The translations under genes were made by a program, and so were the position numbers. 64,000 nt of DNA from Planococcus glaciei (GTDB taxonomy: Bacteria; Bacillota; Bacilli; Bacillales_A; Planococcaceae), in contig NZ_FNDC01000011.1 in assembly GCF_900099655.1 (NCBI RefSeq), positions 62,001 through 126,000 of the forward strand, read 5' to 3'. This document shows positions 1 through 7,865 of this stretch, piece by piece; position 1 is the stretch's first letter; each line of letters opens with the position of its first letter. The notes under the pieces are model-generated. The model was not told the origin of the DNA, made no database searches, and worked only from the letters and a program-made list of their open reading frames with translations.

Positions 1-28
1 ATATATAGATAAATAGGGAGGGATTGCA

Positions 29-793
29 GTGTCTCTTTTAGAAACTTTAAGAGCAAACGCCGGAATAGGGAATGCCAAAATCGGACTTCATATCTTAAAC
101 GCCAAAGTGAGACAAGGAGATATGGTTTCAGGGCAAGTGTATGTAATTGGAGGCGAAGCGGAGCAAAAAATAGATGAAGTAACAATTTCAGTCATGACAA
201 CTGTTTCGGTGAACGATGGCGAACGGAAAGTTATGCAAGACGCAGAAATCCAGAACTGCAGCCTGACAAATTCCTTTCGGATTTTGCCGAAAGAAGAAAA
301 AACGATGCCGTTTTCACTAAAGCTGTCTCCTGAAACCCCTCTGACTATCCATAAAGTGGATGTTAGGCTGAAAACAGCGTTAAAAACGGAGAGGGAGAAA
401 GAGGAAATCGATGAGCATGACATCCATGTCGTGGGAACTGAAGCGGCAGAAAAGATTTTGACTGCTCTGCATGAATTGGATTTTCCGCTAAAAAAGGCAG
501 CGAATATCAGAAGCAATCTGACCCATAGCGGCGTTGTTCAGGAACTTGAGTTTTACCCCAGCCACAAATTCGAGCGGCATTTCACTGTCCTGCAATTGGC
601 TCTCATTTCGGATAGTGTAGGAACCACGGCCTATATCAAGCTAGTTCGTGAAGGGAAAAACCAGAAACATTTACTTGGCCATAAAACGAAGGGAACTGAA
701 TCGAAAACACTGCTTCATTACCGTTATGGCAATGTGCCTGATAAGAAAGAGATCTATCAACAACTCCTTCATCTTCTGGCAAGCAAATCGTAA
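29..793 (+). CDS. spo0M: Spo0M-family sporulation-control protein
   Basis: The 254-residue product matches the Spo0M family, cytosolic arrestin-like proteins built of two beta-sandwich halves (roughly residues 1-135 and 136-240). The opening MSLLETLRANAGIGNAKI and the phrase GDMVSGQVYVIGG are family hallmarks. In Bacillus subtilis Spo0M affects entry into sporulation and cell division; its molecular partner is not well defined, and many planococci do not sporulate, so the role here may be in morphology or envelope stress. The start is GTG, chosen because GGGAGGGA lies 7 bases upstream. The gene stands alone; nothing precedes it in the window but an AT-rich stretch. Confidence 0.9.
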   Translation: MSLLETLRANAGIGNAKIGLHILNAKVRQGDMVSGQVYVIGGEAEQKIDEVTISVMTTVSVNDGERKVMQDAEIQNCSLTNSFRILPKEEKTMPFSLKLSPETPLTIHKVDVRLKTALKTEREKEEIDEHDIHVVGTEAAEKILTALHELDFPLKKAANIRSNLTHSGVVQELEFYPSHKFERHFTVLQLALISDSVGTTAYIKLVREGKNQKHLLGHKTKGTESKTLLHYRYGNVPDKKEIYQQLLHLLASKS

Positions 794-870
794 ATAAGTA
801 GTTCAATATATGAAATACAAGCAAATAACTTGCTAGAAGCTCCGGGAAAAGCTGCCGAGTCAACCAACAG

Positions 871-894
871 AAAAACCTCCTTTTTCAAGGAGGT
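871..894 (-). terminator. Rho-independent terminator of the 894-1127 gene
   Basis: An 8-bp perfect stem (ACCTCCTT / AAGGAGGT, loop TTTC) ends at the stop codon of the minus-strand gene and is followed on that strand by a T-run. It may also stop transcripts arriving from spo0M. Confidence 0.75.
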
Positions 895-1127
895 CAGTTT
901 GTTTTAGCGGCATGAATTCTTTTGTGCAGAGCTTCAGCTGCTTCATCGACAGTCGTATAGTATTCAATGTGCTGATTTTCACTGGAAGTCACTTCAAGGA
1001 TGAACGTGTCTTTAAGGCATTTTACGGTCAGTGTCTCTTCCGCCCCAATCGAGAAGGAATGGCTGATGGTCGAAGTATTAAAATTGCATGAAATCTGCAA
1101 AAGATTCTTGATGTGTTCCAACTTCAT
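894..1127 (-). CDS. Unknown small protein, paralogue A
   Basis: A 77-residue protein that I do not recognise. It is clearly paralogous to the next minus-strand gene (1246-1488): both share an N-terminal pattern MK-x4-K-x2-L-x3-C-x-[FY]-NT, a central [LS]-[TS]-V-[KR]-C-L motif and an E-[IV]-T-S core, with a charged C-terminal helix. The two conserved cysteines (near residues 14 and 37) could bind metal or form a disulfide, but this is inference. There is no signal peptide or membrane segment. The ATG follows an AAGGAAAGAG-like ribosome site at a rather long spacing. The gene ends in its own terminator and is expressed separately from its neighbour. Confidence 0.7.
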   Translation of the reverse strand: MKLEHIKNLLQISCNFNTSTISHSFSIGAEETLTVKCLKDTFILEVTSSENQHIEYYTTVDEAAEALHKRIHAAKTN

Positions 1128-1229
1128 GATAATCGCGCTCTTTCCTTCTTTGACATAGGTCGTCCATTATTTTTAATACGCTCAAGCCTGTCTATAAAGG
1201 TTTTACCCGATTTCTTATTTCTTAATCGA

Positions 1230-1256
1230 AAAAACCCCTGAATTGTCAGGAGCTTT
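1230..1256 (-). terminator. Terminator overlapping the stop of the 1246-1488 gene
   Basis: On the minus strand the stem GCTCCTGA / TCAGGGGT, with loop CAAT and one mismatch, is followed by a run of T. The stop codon sits inside the hairpin. Confidence 0.65.
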
Positions 1257-1488
1257 TGCTCATATCGTAAGAACTTAAAAATGAAATGATGTATTGTGCT
1301 GTTTCCTCAGTCGAATCGTTTTGGACAATTTCTTGGGTAAACGAATGAGTAATCTCAAATGTAGTCGTATTTGGCAAACAGCGGACAGACAAGCTTTGAC
1401 CGTCTTCCGCGGTAAAGACCTGATTGATCTTCACCGTATTGTATTCACACATTGTTTCTAAAAAAACTTTTACGCTATCGTATTTCAT
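1246..1488 (-). CDS. Unknown small protein, paralogue B
   Basis: An 80-residue soluble protein of unknown function, paralogous to the gene at 894-1127 and about a hundred bases away on the same strand. Conserved positions include the starting MK, a Cys near residue 14 followed by YNT, the S-V-R-C-L segment, and FEIT. The C-terminal tail (DMSKSS) differs from the paralogue. The ATG is preceded by AAAGGAGACA. Each gene has its own terminator, so the pair is probably an old tandem duplication rather than an operon. Confidence 0.7.
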   Translation of the reverse strand: MKYDSVKVFLETMCEYNTVKINQVFTAEDGQSLSVRCLPNTTTFEITHSFTQEIVQNDSTEETAQYIISFLSSYDMSKSS

Positions 1489-1732
1489 AGAGAGTGTCTC
1501 CTTTCCTGCTATGGAAAGTGACTAAGAAAAGTCTGAAAGAATCCATTAGTGCTAGAGAATAAGTATAGCACGGGAAAATGGGAAATCCTACCGAACGCCC
1601 TTATGGCCTGTAGCGCACTGGATTTAACTTTTAATAATCTCAAATAGGGAGCGCCGGCTATAATGGTTGTGTGTTTCCAAAGCTTTTTCATTTCTATAGT
1701 ATTCGCGGCGTTTCGCCAAAAGAAGGTGGTTC

Positions 1733-3022
1733 ATGATGGCAATTAAAACCGATCAGTCCGTTCAAACTTATATCGACTCACCGGAAAAACTGAAAAAATT
1801 ATACCGCCGGGTCATTTTTATCGCCAGCCTGTCCCAGATTTTTGGCGGGGCCGGATTGGCAGCAGGAATTACGGTAGGGGCTTTATTGGCGCAGCAAATG
1901 CTCGGTACGGCTGCTTATGCCGGAATGCCGATCGCCTTGTTTACACTGGGGTCAGCTGCTGCAGCTGTTCTTGTCGGTCGGCTTTCTCAACGCTATGGCC
2001 GACGCCGCGGCTTAACCACAGGTTTTATGCTCGGAGGAATTGGCGGGCTGGGGGTGGTGCTTGCTGCAATCCTAAATAGCCTTCCACTATTAGTAATATC
2101 GATGCTCATTTACGGGGCTGGAACGGCGACTAACCTGCAAACACGTTATGCTGGAACAGATTTGGCCGCTAAGAACCAGCGGGCGAAAGCGATCAGCATC
2201 ATCATGGTATCCGCTGCATTCGGAGCGTTTGCCGGTCCGAATCTGGTCGGGATAATGGGCGAGTTTGCTTTATCAATTGGAATTCCGGCACTTTCGGGAC
2301 CGTTTCTGTTATCGGGGACAGCGTTTCTGTTGGCGGGGCTGGTGATTTTCCTGTGGCTTCGCCCGGATCCGTTTTTAATTGCCAAAGCAATAGAGGATTA
2401 CCGCAAAGAGCATAAACAACAAAACGTTTCAGAGGATACGCCTCAAGCCTACAGCAAAAAAGGGGTGGCAGCCGGGGCTGCTATTATGGTACTGACACAG
2501 ATGATCATGATTGCGATTATGACGATGACACCTGTACATATGGGGCATTTCGGCCATGATCTTGGAGACGTCGGACTGGTGATCGGCATCCATATCGGAG
2601 CCATGTATCTGCCTTCGTTGTTTACAGGCATCTTAGTCGATAAATTCGGAGCCACTGCCATGTCTGTGGCAGCAGGTGCCACACTCACAATAGCCAGTGT
2701 TTTAGCGGCATTAGCGCCGGGAGAATCTTTGATCTCGATTATTTTGGCACTGGCTTTGCTTGGCATTGGCTGGAACATCGGGTTGATCAGCGGAACGACG
2801 AAAGTGGTCGATTCTACGGTTTCAGATAACCGAGCCAAAATCCAAGGGAACGTGGATGTCTTGATCGCTTTATCGGGAGCTTCTGGAGGGGTATTATCGG
2901 GCATGATAGTGGCTGGATGGAGCTATACTGTCTTGTCTTTGAGCGGGGGAGTGCTGGCGCTGATTTTAATTCCCATCATGCTTTGGACAAGCCGCAGCAA
3001 AAGTTCATCGCGTGCGGCTTAA
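1733..3022 (+). CDS. MFS transporter
   Basis: A 429-residue major facilitator superfamily protein with about twelve hydrophobic segments and a central cytoplasmic loop near residues 215-245 (rich in K, E and Q). The loop between membrane segments 2 and 3 carries the MFS signature VGRLSQRYGRRRG. It is an integral membrane secondary transporter, probably a drug or metabolite exporter; the substrate cannot be read from sequence. The start is the first of two adjacent ATG codons, preceded by AGAAGGTGG. A TATAAT at 1659-1664 may be its -10 box, but I see no convincing -35. It is monocistronic and ends in a bidirectional hairpin. Confidence 0.85.
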   Translation: MMAIKTDQSVQTYIDSPEKLKKLYRRVIFIASLSQIFGGAGLAAGITVGALLAQQMLGTAAYAGMPIALFTLGSAAAAVLVGRLSQRYGRRRGLTTGFMLGGIGGLGVVLAAILNSLPLLVISMLIYGAGTATNLQTRYAGTDLAAKNQRAKAISIIMVSAAFGAFAGPNLVGIMGEFALSIGIPALSGPFLLSGTAFLLAGLVIFLWLRPDPFLIAKAIEDYRKEHKQQNVSEDTPQAYSKKGVAAGAAIMVLTQMIMIAIMTMTPVHMGHFGHDLGDVGLVIGIHIGAMYLPSLFTGILVDKFGATAMSVAAGATLTIASVLAALAPGESLISIILALALLGIGWNIGLISGTTKVVDSTVSDNRAKIQGNVDVLIALSGASGGVLSGMIVAGWSYTVLSLSGGVLALILIPIMLWTSRSKSSSRAA

Positions 3023-3030
3023 GCAATAGA

Positions 3031-3077
3031 AAAAGACATTCATGGCAAGTGGATTAATCACTTACTGAATGTCTTTT
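3031..3077. terminator. Bidirectional terminator between MFS and methyltransferase genes
   Basis: A 12-bp perfect inverted repeat (AAAAGACATTCA / TGAATGTCTTTT) separates two convergent genes and gives U-tracts in both directions. Confidence 0.85.
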
Positions 3078-3092
3078 GTTTAAGTAAATGCC

Positions 3093-3752
3093 TTATTTCA
3101 CAATTCCGATAGCAAAGCCGTCATAGCCTTTGCTGCCGACTGTTTGAAGGGCAGTGCCGTCGATCAATGCCTCATCCGCCATCAAGTCCATGAATTCCCG
3201 CACCGCTTTTCCGGTAGGGTCTTCCGGGTCGAGTACGCGCCCGCTTCGTACCACATTATCGGCAATGATAACGGTGCCAGGTCGTGAAAGTTCCAGTGCC
3301 CATTTAAAATATTCAGGATAGCTCGGTTTGTCCGCATCAATGAAAATCAAGTCGAAAGCTGGCCATCCCTTGGATTTCAAAGTCGGCAATGTATCAAGGG
3401 CTGCTCCTTCGATGACTTCGATTTTATCGGACAATCCCGCGCGTTGGATGTTTTCGCGGGCCACTTTGGCGTGGGCGTTTTTGTATTCAAGTGTCACAAT
3501 GCGTCCATCTTCCGGCAAGCCGCGCCCCATCCAAATGCTGCTGTAGCCGCCAAGTGTACCGATTTCCAAAACGTTTTTGGCGTTCGCCATTTTCACCATC
3601 AGGCTCAGGAACTTGCCATGATTCGCTGAAACATCGATTCCCGGCAATCCGGAATCAGCATTATTTTGCTGCACGGCTTTCATGACCGGATCTGTGTTGT
3701 GAAGCTTATCTGTAAAATAATCGTCTACGTCGTTCCACATTTGCTCTTTCAT
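3093..3752 (-). CDS. SAM-dependent O-methyltransferase
   Basis: A 219-residue class I methyltransferase of the bacterial/plant catechol O-methyltransferase type (YrrM-like). The SAM-binding motif I is VLEIGTLGGYSS (about residues 61-72), the acidic motif LEYKN follows, and the metal-binding region shows FDLIFIDADKPSYPEYF and IIADNVVRSG. These enzymes are cytosolic and usually divalent-metal dependent; the acceptor is unknown. The ATG follows AGGAGGTC. An IsdG-like gene lies about 60 bases upstream on the same strand and may be cotranscribed. Confidence 0.9.
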   Translation of the reverse strand: MKEQMWNDVDDYFTDKLHNTDPVMKAVQQNNADSGLPGIDVSANHGKFLSLMVKMANAKNVLEIGTLGGYSSIWMGRGLPEDGRIVTLEYKNAHAKVARENIQRAGLSDKIEVIEGAALDTLPTLKSKGWPAFDLIFIDADKPSYPEYFKWALELSRPGTVIIADNVVRSGRVLDPEDPTGKAVREFMDLMADEALIDGTALQTVGSKGYDGFAIGIVK

Positions 3753-3814
3753 TAAAAGACCTCCTGATTTTCAAGATGCTGTTAAAGTTTGCGCCAGCTT
3801 AAGCTATAAAGAGC

Positions 3815-4141
3815 TTAGTTTTCTTGAACTGCCGTTTTAACTGCCTTTACTTCGTATTTGGCCACTTCCACATTAAGGATATGCGCCGGTTTGGGTTTGT
3901 TCAGGTTCGCTTTATGGCCGGCGATATGGACATCGCTTTTCTCCCATTGCTTCCAATGCGCTTCGGATTCCCATGTCACGAGGATCAGCACTTCTTCTTC
4001 GCCGCGTCTCACTTTTTTCTGTAAAACCTTCATATCAACAAAGCCTTCTTGCTTTTCAAGAATTCCGGGTTTGCTGAAGCGCTCAAGCACCAAGTGGGAA
4101 TTTCCTTCAGTGATGGTCATTTTACGGGATTGGATAAACAT
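3815..4141 (-). CDS. IsdG/HmoA-like heme monooxygenase family protein
   Basis: A 108-residue single-domain ABM (antibiotic biosynthesis monooxygenase) fold protein that aligns with Staphylococcus IsdG and Bacillus HmoA. The segments L-x-ERF-x9-EGF, W-x-SE-x3-KQWEKSD and AGHK match, so the catalytic Trp and the heme-ligand His are present. The family's catalytic Asn near the N-terminus (N7 in IsdG) appears to be replaced: the equivalent stretch here is SRKMTITEG. Heme degradation is therefore likely from family membership but not certain. The protein is expected to be cytosolic. Start ATG; the ribosome site is weak. Confidence 0.75.
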   Translation of the reverse strand: MFIQSRKMTITEGNSHLVLERFSKPGILEKQEGFVDMKVLQKKVRRGEEEVLILVTWESEAHWKQWEKSDVHIAGHKANLNKPKPAHILNVEVAKYEVKAVKTAVQEN

Positions 4142-4209
4142 ATTTTAATCTCCATTCATTTTATAATTTTGAACTTGCTTTCGATACATTCTCTGCGATT
4201 TCTTTAAAC

Positions 4210-4560
4210 TTACTCGCCATGGACAGTTTCGCCGGGTTTGTCTTCGGATGCGGAAGAACTTTCATGCATTTCGTCTTCATGGATTTCAAACAGCTGCGTA
4301 AATTCAGCGATCACCATATCAACCGCTTTCAGTTCACCGACCAGAACCGGATGGATCGTCTGCAATTCCGGCGTTTCCAGCTGCTGTTTTAACGTATGCC
4401 GGCGGGTGTTCATGCGGGCCAGAAATTCAAGGGCTCTGCCGCGCCTGAACGTTTTGGCGCCGCCGCGTTCTTTGCGCCGGTGTCCGCCTCTGCCGCGACG
4501 GAATTCCTCCCGACTTAGGTCATCAGATCTGGTTGGTTTTGTGTCTTCGGGTTCTTTCAT
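4210..4560 (-). CDS. Arginine-rich protein of unknown function
   Basis: A 116-residue protein. The start is the ATG at 4558-4560 because GGAGGT lies 8 bases before it; a longer frame upstream has no ribosome site. Residues about 18-45 are very basic (RRGRGGHRRKERGG), followed by a predicted helical section (LEFLARMNTRRHTLKQQLE, IHPVLVGELKAVDMVIAEFTQLFEI) and an acidic, Ser-rich tail. This suggests a small nucleic-acid- or protein-binding protein, but I do not recognise a characterised family. A double TGTATACA palindrome lies 45-63 bases upstream of the start, so a GntR-like repressor probably controls it. Confidence 0.65.
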   Translation of the reverse strand: MKEPEDTKPTRSDDLSREEFRRGRGGHRRKERGGAKTFRRGRALEFLARMNTRRHTLKQQLETPELQTIHPVLVGELKAVDMVIAEFTQLFEIHEDEMHESSSASEDKPGETVHGE

Positions 4561-4603
4561 TGCTTTTACCTCCAAACGTATGCATTTCATTATCCGTTCT
4601 TTA

Positions 4604-4623
4604 TTGTATACATTTGTATACAA
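4604..4623. promoter_or_regulatory. Double TGTATACA operator
   Basis: The sequence TTGTATACATTTGTATACAA consists of two copies of the 8-bp palindrome TGTATACA with centres 10 bp apart (one helical turn). TTGTATACAA-like sites are typical of GntR-family repressors. It lies upstream of the basic-protein gene at 4210-4560, where its promoter would be expected. No GntR gene is in the window. Confidence 0.55.
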
Positions 4624-4728
4624 AGTGTCAAACTATTAACGAGCAACCTTGTAAGGACATTAATAAACTGAAATAGAAAGTATATTAAACAAAAATTAAG
4701 AAGTCGTTCACAAAAGTACTTCACATGA

Positions 4729-4764
4729 TTGACTTACATTAAATGCCATCAATAATGCTATGAT
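4729..4764 (+). promoter_or_regulatory. Possible promoter of the CcsA-tail micro-ORF
   Basis: An extended -10 box (TGCTATGAT, 4756-4764) lies about 50 bases before the micro-ORF. The -35 is ambiguous: TTACAT at 4734-4739 with a 19-bp spacer, or TTGACT at 4729-4734 with too long a spacer. Confidence 0.4.
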
Positions 4765-4812
4765 GAAAAAGAATGAATTTATCCATTTTTTATATGTCGA
4801 AGGAGGATAATT

Positions 4813-4986
4813 ATGTCCACAGAATCCATGATTTCGTTAAGCAGTTCGTCATTCCTTCATTTGCGGCTCGGTAAAGAATGGATAGGGGAGAAAACGGCCT
4901 GGCTCGCCATCATCGGTTTCGGGACAATCATTTTCAATCAAATTTTTGTGAACTTAGTTATCGCCGGTTTGCATTCTTATGCCTAA
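4813..4986 (+). CDS. Micro-ORF resembling the C-terminal end of CcsA/ResC
   Basis: A 57-residue open frame with ATG 6 bases after AGGAGG. From about residue 14 it reads [19 protein letters not shown], one hydrophobic segment, and a final GLHSYA. This corresponds to the last amphipathic loop, last membrane helix and the characteristic GLHSYA terminus of the cytochrome c assembly protein CcsA/ResC. The rest of CcsA, including its tryptophan-rich heme-handling region, is absent. It may be a recombination remnant that acquired a start, or a small membrane protein. A promoter-like element precedes it and a strong hairpin follows. Confidence 0.6.
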   Translation: MSTESMISLSSSSFLHLRLGKEWIGEKTAWLAIIGFGTIIFNQIFVNLVIAGLHSYA

Positions 4987-4996
4987 ACGAAGTTAG

Positions 4997-5033
4997 AGCC
5001 CTGGGAGAACGATTTGTTCTCTCAGGGCTGTTT
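4997..5033 (+). terminator. Hairpin after the CcsA-tail micro-ORF
   Basis: A 14-bp stem (AGCCCTGGGAGAAC / GTTCTCTCAGGGCT, one G-T pair) with a 5-base loop ends in GTTT. The U-tract is short. Confidence 0.6.
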
Positions 5034-5152
5034 AGGTTCTAAAAATCTACGGAAAGCTAAACGGTGGAACGCGTTTTATGGGATAATAAGGAAAATATAC
5101 ATCAGCTTCAAACAATAGCCGCTTCATCCATAAAATGAAAGGAACAGGGTTC

Positions 5153-5632
5153 ATGGCATTGAAAAATATACTGGCAGCTGGGTCACTCCTTTTTCTTTTA
5201 ATAGGCTGTTCGGCTGGGATAATAAAAACAAACGGAAGTACAGAAGAAACGCAGGCAGAGTTTCCGCCGTCGATGGCAGGAATGGTCCGCATTGACGGCG
5301 AGCTGCACGACCTGAAAGAAGGCAACCTCCGGTGGGAAAGGAAAAGCGGCACCGGAACGGAAGTTGCGATGACGGATGCTGCTTCACCGCCTCAATTAGC
5401 TGAAGAAGTAGTTGCGATACAAGCAAGCCCAAACGCCGTGATTGAATTGGAGATAGAGAGAGATCCAGAAATTTCCGTCTATCATTGGAGTGAAAACAGG
5501 AGAGAGGAGAAAATAGAGTTAACCGACCATCAATTCCAGGTTCCTGTTAGCGGAGGCCGCTATATTTATGAAGTGCTCGCAACTTGGGAAGGCGGAGAAG
5601 TGTCCTATACGTTTGTCATCGAAGTGGAGTAG
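5153..5632 (+). CDS. Putative lipoprotein
   Basis: A 159-residue predicted lipoprotein. The signal sequence (ALKNILAAGSLLFLLIGC) ends in the lipobox LIGC, so Cys near position 19 would be acylated and the protein anchored outside the membrane. The start is the second in-frame ATG, preceded by AAAGGAACAGG; an ATG 18 bases upstream lacks a ribosome site. The mature part is acidic and beta-rich in appearance (IELEIERDPEISVYHW, YIYEVLATWEGGEVSYTFVIEVE), with no domain I can name. It is followed after about 90 bases by a membrane protein gene on the same strand. Confidence 0.7.
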   Translation: MALKNILAAGSLLFLLIGCSAGIIKTNGSTEETQAEFPPSMAGMVRIDGELHDLKEGNLRWERKSGTGTEVAMTDAASPPQLAEEVVAIQASPNAVIELEIERDPEISVYHWSENRREEKIELTDHQFQVPVSGGRYIYEVLATWEGGEVSYTFVIEVE

Positions 5633-5724
5633 TTTTTGGAGAGATGTAAATATATCCTATAGATGGAACTTATTATCTTTTATTTCTTAAGGATGATTAA
5701 AGCAATACGGAAGGAGAAAGACGT

Positions 5725-6201
5725 ATGTCATTTAAAAAAATTGTCCTGTTGATTGGCGCGTTTGTTGTATTTATACTGGCGGCGCTCATCAGCTGGTACG
5801 AAGGCGGGCAATTGCGCGACGAACCGGGGGAATGGCGGTATACCGCCGTGTTCTCTAATTGGGCAAATGAAGGCTTCACAAATGCAGACAATCTGTGGGT
5901 TCTTGATCATTTTGTCTATGCCGCAAAGTTTGAGCCCCTTTTTCCGCTAGTGATGGCGATATCGTTCTATTTTGTTTTGTTCCAGCTGACTTTCTGGTTA
6001 TTAAGAGGAAGAAGAACCGTAAGAAATGCGATATTATTGCTCATAGCGAGCATTTCTTTCCTAACATGCTATGCTTTATTTGATTCGCCGACCATTGGCT
6101 TTCAGCTGTTTGCTTTCCTATTCGGGATTACAGGGGCATTCTCCGTATTTGGGATGATTGCGGTAAAATCCGGAAGATACAGTGAAGCGAAAGGCTTTTG
6201 A
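5725..6201 (+). CDS. DUF4306-like membrane protein
   Basis: A 158-residue membrane protein with an N-terminal transmembrane segment, an extracytoplasmic region holding YEGGQLRDEPGEWRYTAVF, and three more hydrophobic segments. The SWYEG and W-x-Y-T motifs recall the YjdJ/DUF4306 family of Bacillus, whose function is unknown; the assignment is from memory and tentative. The ATG lies 7 bases after AAGGAGAAAG. A strong bidirectional terminator follows. Confidence 0.65.
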   Translation: MSFKKIVLLIGAFVVFILAALISWYEGGQLRDEPGEWRYTAVFSNWANEGFTNADNLWVLDHFVYAAKFEPLFPLVMAISFYFVLFQLTFWLLRGRRTVRNAILLLIASISFLTCYALFDSPTIGFQLFAFLFGITGAFSVFGMIAVKSGRYSEAKGF

Positions 6202-6248
6202 AAAGGAAAATTTTCGTGACAGGAAGCTTTTCCTATTTATATGAATCA

Positions 6249-6287
6249 AAAGAGACAGCCGATTGACAAACGGCTGTCTCTTTTTGT
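6249..6287. terminator. Bidirectional terminator
   Basis: The perfect inverted repeat AAAGAGACAGCCG / CGGCTGTCTCTTT with a 9-base loop lies between convergent genes and is flanked by T-runs on both strands. Confidence 0.9.
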
Positions 6288-6296
6288 ATATCTCTT

Positions 6297-7502
6297 TTAT
6301 TCCTGCACAGTTCGCCATAAAAGAACTCTTCCTTTATAAGCAATCAAGCTGACTGCTGCTAGTAAGATACCCGACAAGACAAAGACTCCGCGGATGCCAA
6401 ATGCATCTGCCAAAACACCCATCATAAGGGAGGCGACGCCAAAGGTTCCGGTGCCGATTGCGCCGAGCGTTGTGAACACCATTGGCAATTGGTTTTTCGG
6501 TACGCTTGTCTGGACCACGGTCTGCTGCGGAATGTTTTTGATCTGTCCGAAAACACCGACCAAAAAAGACAATAGCAATGCTAGCAGCGGCAGGCTGTTT
6601 AGCCCGAAGAGAATAGTGGCAAGACTGCTTGAGACAGCACCTAGGAAAATGAACTGGCTGAGCTTTTGCTCGATCCGGTCCGAAAAGCGCAGACAGAAAA
6701 GGCTGCCTGCGATCAATCCGAGAAAGAAAGAACCATTTATGAAGCCCCACCATTGTTCACCGGCCGACAAAGCATCGCTGACAAAAACATAAAGAATTGC
6801 GGCGATCCAAACAGTGCCGGCAACGGTTTCCAAAACATCCATCCAGGCAATCCGTTTTAGCACGGGTGAAGCGGAAACGGTCTGCCAGCCCTGTGTGATC
6901 TGCTGCCGCTTGCTTTGCTCCTTGGAAGGCGTAATGTGAACGGACTCCAACCCGCATAAAAGAAGGCTCGACAAGAAAAACAAAGCCGCAGTCAGCCAAA
7001 CCAAATCGTTTGCTGAGAGCCAAATCAACAGTGAGCTGCTAACAAACCACATGGCGGTTTGGATCGACTGGGTAATAGTTTCAGTGATGCCATTCGCTTT
7101 TAACAGCTGTTCACTCTTCACGTAATGCTGGAGGAGTGTTTGAGTCACAGGGTTGGCACAGCCGTCCAGCAAGGCAACTATACTGATGACTGGAAATAGC
7201 ACATAGTAGTTGGAAAGAAAGAGTTGCGGCAATAAAGATGCTAGCAAAATCAGCAAGGCGGTTTTGCCCATCTGCGAGCCAGTTAGCAGCCATTTCAAAT
7301 TAAAGCGCTGCATCAGCAGTGGCGTCAATGTGTTCGACAGAAACATCGATGCGGTAATGGTAAATGGTACAAAAGCGGCAGCAGTGGCCGATCCGGTCAA
7401 TTCAAAAATTAGGTAAATCACACTGACGATGTACAAGACGTCGCCAATATTCGCAAGCGACTGCCCGGTCAACAGCAAATTGAAATTTCGATTCAGTTTC
7501 AT
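6297..7502 (-). CDS. MFS transporter
   Basis: A 401-residue major facilitator protein of the drug-efflux type (YfiS/YfmI-like architecture) with about twelve membrane segments. It starts with MKLNRNFNLLLTGQSLANIGD, typical of this subgroup, and carries a C-terminal half with many small-residue helices. The start is the ATG at 7500-7502 because CGGGGGAA lies directly upstream; an in-frame TTG further upstream has no site. The substrate is not predictable. A -10-like TATAAT on this strand at 7651-7656 would give a long leader containing a G/C-rich stem around 7600-7635. Confidence 0.8.
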   Translation of the reverse strand: MKLNRNFNLLLTGQSLANIGDVLYIVSVIYLIFELTGSATAAAFVPFTITASMFLSNTLTPLLMQRFNLKWLLTGSQMGKTALLILLASLLPQLFLSNYYVLFPVISIVALLDGCANPVTQTLLQHYVKSEQLLKANGITETITQSIQTAMWFVSSSLLIWLSANDLVWLTAALFFLSSLLLCGLESVHITPSKEQSKRQQITQGWQTVSASPVLKRIAWMDVLETVAGTVWIAAILYVFVSDALSAGEQWWGFINGSFFLGLIAGSLFCLRFSDRIEQKLSQFIFLGAVSSSLATILFGLNSLPLLALLLSFLVGVFGQIKNIPQQTVVQTSVPKNQLPMVFTTLGAIGTGTFGVASLMMGVLADAFGIRGVFVLSGILLAAVSLIAYKGRVLLWRTVQE

Positions 7503-7526
7503 AATTGTATTCCCCCGTGAATTCAA

Positions 7527-7786
7527 TTCGTAATTGTTATGAATGAATGGGGCTATTTAAATTGGACTACAGGTCATATCGAATGCCCCTTTCAGCTGTC
7601 GGACGGTTCCCCGGGGGGAAAGGGGGGCGTCCTGGATTTTGGTTAGCTCCATTATACGTTAAATATACATAAAATAAATGGGATTGAAAGAAGAAAATGG
7701 AAAGTGGCGCAAGACAACTCTCATTTATTTAATGACTAAAAATAGATAATCCAACTAGTCGCTTTAAATATATTGAAGCACATCAG
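7527..7786. other. Intergenic region upstream of the MFS gene
   Basis: This stretch holds no convincing gene. On the minus strand TATAAT (7651-7656) could be the -10 box of the MFS gene, and the leader contains a run of C and G (around 7600-7635) able to fold. The remainder towards 7786 is AT-rich without recognisable sites. Confidence 0.4.
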
Positions 7787-7844
7787 TTGCACTTAATTTA
7801 CTTTCAAGTTATTCTAAGTACAAGAAATATACCCCTAGGGGTTT
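7787..7844 (+). promoter_or_regulatory. Promoter with downstream CstR operator (operator 1)
   Basis: TTGCAC (7787-7792), a 17-bp spacer and TATTCT (7810-7815) form a likely sigma-A promoter. ATACCCCTAGGGGTTT at 7829-7844, just after the expected transcription start, matches the CstR/CsoR-type palindrome ATACCC-N4-GGGTAT. It would place the broken small ORF at 7866 and the DUF302 gene under CstR. Confidence 0.65.
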
Positions 7845-7865
7845 AATTTGGCGAAGGAGATTTTC

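Noticed and set aside
1509..1691. 60-codon minus-strand frame before the MFS gene
   Set aside because: No ribosome site before its ATG, no recognisable family, and it fills a promoter region; treated as chance.
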